From positions 1 to 7,531 of the forward strand of contig BNWW01000081.1 in assembly GCA_025999115.1 (NCBI GenBank): a stretch of DNA of 7,531 nt. The letters run 5' to 3'. This DNA comes from Bacteroidia bacterium (lineage in GTDB: Bacteria; Bacteroidota; Bacteroidia; Bacteroidales; Azobacteroidaceae). The translations under genes and the position numbers were made by a program. Below the pieces are notes generated by a model that made no database searches, was not told the origin of the DNA, and worked only from the letters and a program-made list of their open reading frames with translations. Of the stretch, positions 5,260 through 7,531 are shown in pieces. The stretch's first letter is position 1. Each line of letters begins with the position of its first letter.

Positions 5260-6600
5260 ATGAGAGCGATTGATACAATAAAAAATATTTGGAAAATAGA
5301 AGATCTGAAAAACCGGATCATTCTCACATTTTCGTTGATTTTGGTGTACCGCTTTCTTTCGGTAATTACTTTGCCGGGGATTGATCCTACCGCTTTGGAC
5401 GCTTTGCACGCACAAACCGCTAACGGAATCATGAGCCTTTTGGATATGTTTTCGGGAGGTGCTTTTTCCAACGCATCCATTGTGGCTTTGGGTATCATGC
5501 CCTATATCTCGGCTTCAATTGTGATTCAGTTGTTGGGAATTGCAGTTCCGTATTTTCAAAAACTGCAACGCGAAGGCGAAAGCGGACGGCGAAAAATCAA
5601 TCAATACACCCGTTATCTGACCATCATTATTTTGATACTTCAAGCGCCGGCTTACTTAGTAAACTTGAACGTACAAATGCGAACATCCGGCGCTGTTATA
5701 CCGGGCGGCTTTTGGTTTACCATGTCCTCGACCATTATTTTGGCAGCCGGTTCGATGTTTGTTTTGTGGTTAGGTGAACGGATTACCGACAAAGGAGTCG
5801 GAAACGGAATCTCGTTTATCATTATGATTGGGATTATCGCGCGCTTGCCGCAATCGTTTTTCCAAGAATTTGTAGCTCGTTTTTCGGAATCTTCCGGAGG
5901 ATTGATCATGCTTTTATTGGAAATAGTCGCTTTGTTGGCTGTGATTGCCGGAGCCATTTTGTTGGTACAGGGTACGCGCCGAATTCCGGTGCAATATGCC
6001 AAACAAATGGTGGGTAATCGTCAATTCGGAGGCGCCCGTCAATATATTCCCTTGAAAGTGAATGCTGCCAATGTGATGCCGATTATCTTTGCACAAGCAA
6101 TCATGTTTATTCCGGTAACATTGATGGGATTCGGAAATACGACCGACGGTTGGATGTATAAAGTATTCGGACCGCTAACCGATATCAACGGTTTTTGGTA
6201 TAATTTTATTGATGTGGTGCTGATCATCCTGTTTACCTATTTCTATACCGCAATTACGATTAATCCGAAACAAATGGCAGAGGATTTGAAACGCAACAAC
6301 GGTTTTATTCCGGGTATCAAACCGGGAAAGAAAACGGCTGAATATATTGATGAAATCATGTCGCGAATAACGCTTCCGGGTGCAATATTCCTCGCTTTGG
6401 TGGCTGTAATGCCTGCTTTTGCCAAATTATTCGGTATTCAACAGGGCTTCGCTTCATTCTTTGGAGGAACTTCGTTACTGATTTTGGTGGGTGTGGTATT
6501 GGATACCTTGCAGCAAGTAGAAAGTCATTTATTGATGCGCCACTACGACGGATTGTTGAAGTCGGGAAGAATCAAAGGTCGTTCGGGACAGATGTATTGA
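5260..6600 (+). CDS. secY: Preprotein translocase channel subunit SecY
   Basis: Encodes the 446-residue inner-membrane channel that, with SecE and SecG, moves unfolded proteins across or into the membrane, driven by SecA or the ribosome. Hydrophobic stretches at about 18-38, 71-96, 115-137, 153-171, 182-195, 213-237, 270-291, 312-334, 372-392 and 401-421 fit the ten-helix fold. YRFLSVITLPGID (30-42) opens the first periplasmic part with the plug (about 58-72), and GIMPYISASIVIQLL (78-92) is the SecY signature. QREGESGRRKINQYTRYLT (103-121), RRIPVQYAKQ (240-249) and GFIPGIKPGKKTAEYID (348-364) are conserved cytosolic loops. K354 sits where E. coli has Arg357. Start 4 nt after rplO suggests coupling. 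Confidence 0.99.
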   Translation: MRAIDTIKNIWKIEDLKNRIILTFSLILVYRFLSVITLPGIDPTALDALHAQTANGIMSLLDMFSGGAFSNASIVALGIMPYISASIVIQLLGIAVPYFQKLQREGESGRRKINQYTRYLTIIILILQAPAYLVNLNVQMRTSGAVIPGGFWFTMSSTIILAAGSMFVLWLGERITDKGVGNGISFIIMIGIIARLPQSFFQEFVARFSESSGGLIMLLLEIVALLAVIAGAILLVQGTRRIPVQYAKQMVGNRQFGGARQYIPLKVNAANVMPIIFAQAIMFIPVTLMGFGNTTDGWMYKVFGPLTDINGFWYNFIDVVLIILFTYFYTAITINPKQMAEDLKRNNGFIPGIKPGKKTAEYIDEIMSRITLPGAIFLALVAVMPAFAKLFGIQQGFASFFGGTSLLILVGVVLDTLQQVESHLLMRHYDGLLKSGRIKGRSGQMY

Positions 6601-6611
6601 TTTGATGCCGG

Positions 6612-7391
6612 ATGATTTATTTAAAGACAGACGAGGAAATTGAGTTGATGCGGGTAGCTAACCGCTTAGTAGGCGCTACTTTGGCAGAAATAGCCAAACA
6701 TATTGCTCCGGGAGTTACCACGCTTCAATTAGATAAAATAGGCGACGAATTTATCCGCGGTCATGGAGCGATTCCATTATTCAAAGGATATAACGGTTTT
6801 CCAAATGCGCTCTGTATTTCGGTGAATGAAAATGTAGTCCACGGTATCCCCGGCGACTATCGTTTGAAAGAAGGCGACATTGTTTCTGTTGATTGCGGAG
6901 CCCGGATAAACGGTTATTGCGGTGATTCCGCTTATACCTTTGAAGTGGGGGACGTATCGCCCGAAGTAAAGAAACTTTTGCAAGCTACGAAAGAATCTTT
7001 ATACGTCGGAATCAACACGGCGACAGAAGGAAAACGAATCGGCGACATTGGTAATGCCATTCAGCATTATTGCGAAGATAGAGGTTACAGCGTAGTCCGC
7101 GATTTGGTCGGACACGGAATCGGACGGAACATGCACGAAGACCCCGAAGTGCCGAATTACGGTAAAAAAGGTTACGGAGCATTATTACGGTCGGGAATGT
7201 GTATCGCTATCGAACCGATGATTAATATGGGCAAGAAAAATGTGAAGGTCGAAAAGGACAAATGGACGGTGCGAACCGCCGATCGCAAGCCTTCTGCTCA
7301 TTTTGAACATACGGTGGCGATTCGATCGGGAAAAGCGGATATTTTATCCACGTTTGACTTGATAGAGGAAGTAATTAAAAATAAAAATTAA
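6612..7391 (+). CDS. map: Methionine aminopeptidase, type I
   Basis: Encodes a 259-residue cytosolic metalloenzyme that removes initiator methionine from nascent proteins when the second residue is small. All five metal ligands of the pita-bread fold are visible: D94 (VSVDCGA), D105 (GDSAYTF), H168 (VGHGIG), E201 (IAIEPM) and E232 (HFEHT). The substrate-contacting H77 (VVHGIP) and H175 (MHEDPEVPNY) are also present. Length is typical of the short type I form, without the N-terminal zinc-finger or SH3-binding extension. The start is 11 nt after secY; an out-of-frame ATG at 6605 lies just upstream. Location between secY and infA, without adk, is usual for this lineage as I recall it. Confidence 0.98.
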   Translation: MIYLKTDEEIELMRVANRLVGATLAEIAKHIAPGVTTLQLDKIGDEFIRGHGAIPLFKGYNGFPNALCISVNENVVHGIPGDYRLKEGDIVSVDCGARINGYCGDSAYTFEVGDVSPEVKKLLQATKESLYVGINTATEGKRIGDIGNAIQHYCEDRGYSVVRDLVGHGIGRNMHEDPEVPNYGKKGYGALLRSGMCIAIEPMINMGKKNVKVEKDKWTVRTADRKPSAHFEHTVAIRSGKADILSTFDLIEEVIKNKN

Positions 7392-7394
7392 TAT

Positions 7395-7531
7395 ATGGCT
7401 AAACAATCGGCGATAGAGCAAGACGGCTCCATTATAGAAGCGTTGTCGAATGCAATGTTTCGCGTAGAATTGGAAAACGGGCATGAAATTACCGCTCATA
7501 TTTCCGGAAAGATGCGGATGCACTACATCAA
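7395..7531 (+). CDS. infA: Translation initiation factor IF-1, 5' part
   Basis: The first 45 codons of IF-1 (full length about 72), cut by the window edge. IF-1 is a small OB-fold (S1-like) protein that occupies the 30S A site during initiation and assists IF-2 and IF-3. [20 protein letters not shown], then [20 protein letters not shown] (residues 21-40) and RMHYI, match the family; the GH, HISGKMR and following segments are the conserved barrel strands. It begins 3 nt after the map stop with no Shine-Dalgarno sequence, so coupling to map is likely. L36 and S13 genes would be expected next, outside the window. Confidence 0.96.
   Translation, partial: MAKQSAIEQDGSIIEALSNAMFRVELENGHEITAHISGKMRMHYI

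Noticed and set aside
5124..5498. 124-residue open frame on the - strand across the rplO-secY junction
   Set aside because: It lies wholly opposite two confirmed genes, has no recognisable domain and spans their junction; it is a shadow of the coding pattern.
6085..6092. TATCTTTG match to the Bacteroidetes -7 promoter box inside secY
   Set aside because: It is coding for conserved residues (IIFAQ), with no well-spaced TTTG upstream box and no gene start nearby that would need it; similar chance matches occur in rplE and map.

Overview
This window is a nearly uninterrupted stretch of the bacterial S10/spc ribosomal-protein gene cluster, all on the + strand. It reads rplP, rpmC, rpsQ, rplN, rplX, rplE, rpsN, rpsH, rplF, rplR, rpsE, rpmD, rplO, secY, map and the first 45 codons of infA. 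The encoded proteins have the character of Bacteroidetes, most likely order Bacteroidales. Examples are the NHSISPL motif in L29, the zinc-free 89-residue S14, the VNNxVKSTND-like start of S5, and SecY ending in GRSGQMY. secY is followed directly by map and infA with no adk between them, and most starts lack a Shine-Dalgarno sequence. The taxonomic call is inference from remembered family sequences, not from a search.

Layout: 1-62 is non-coding leader before rplP and contains a small AT-rich hairpin. From 63 to 2549 are seven closely packed genes (L16, L29, S17, L14, L24, L5, S14), spaced from a 1-nt overlap to 18 nt. A 133-bp gap (2550-2682) then holds a GC-rich, REP-like double-hairpin palindrome and a second small palindrome. 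From 2683 to 4728 are S8, L6, L18, S5 and the short L30 gene. An 80-bp gap (4729-4808) is built from 7-bp repeats in opposed orientation. L15, SecY, methionine aminopeptidase and the start of IF-1 fill the rest, 3-11 nt apart.

The products act together. Eleven ribosomal proteins belong to or contact the large subunit core or the small subunit body and head. SecY is the membrane channel for exported nascent or finished proteins, Map removes initiator methionine at the ribosome exit, and IF-1 acts in initiation. (By count there are 13 ribosomal-protein genes: eight or nine large-subunit and four small-subunit, as itemised in the entries.) I see no internal promoter matching the Bacteroidetes TTTG/TAnnTTTG pattern in the gaps, so the genes are probably read as one transcript.

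No new enzymatic or defence system is visible. The points worth attention are non-coding: two repeat elements sitting inside an essential operon, and a few genes (rplF, rpmD, and less clearly rplE) with strong Shine-Dalgarno sequences in a lineage where these are rarely used. One coding oddity is an L24 with an apparent insertion of about 15 residues.
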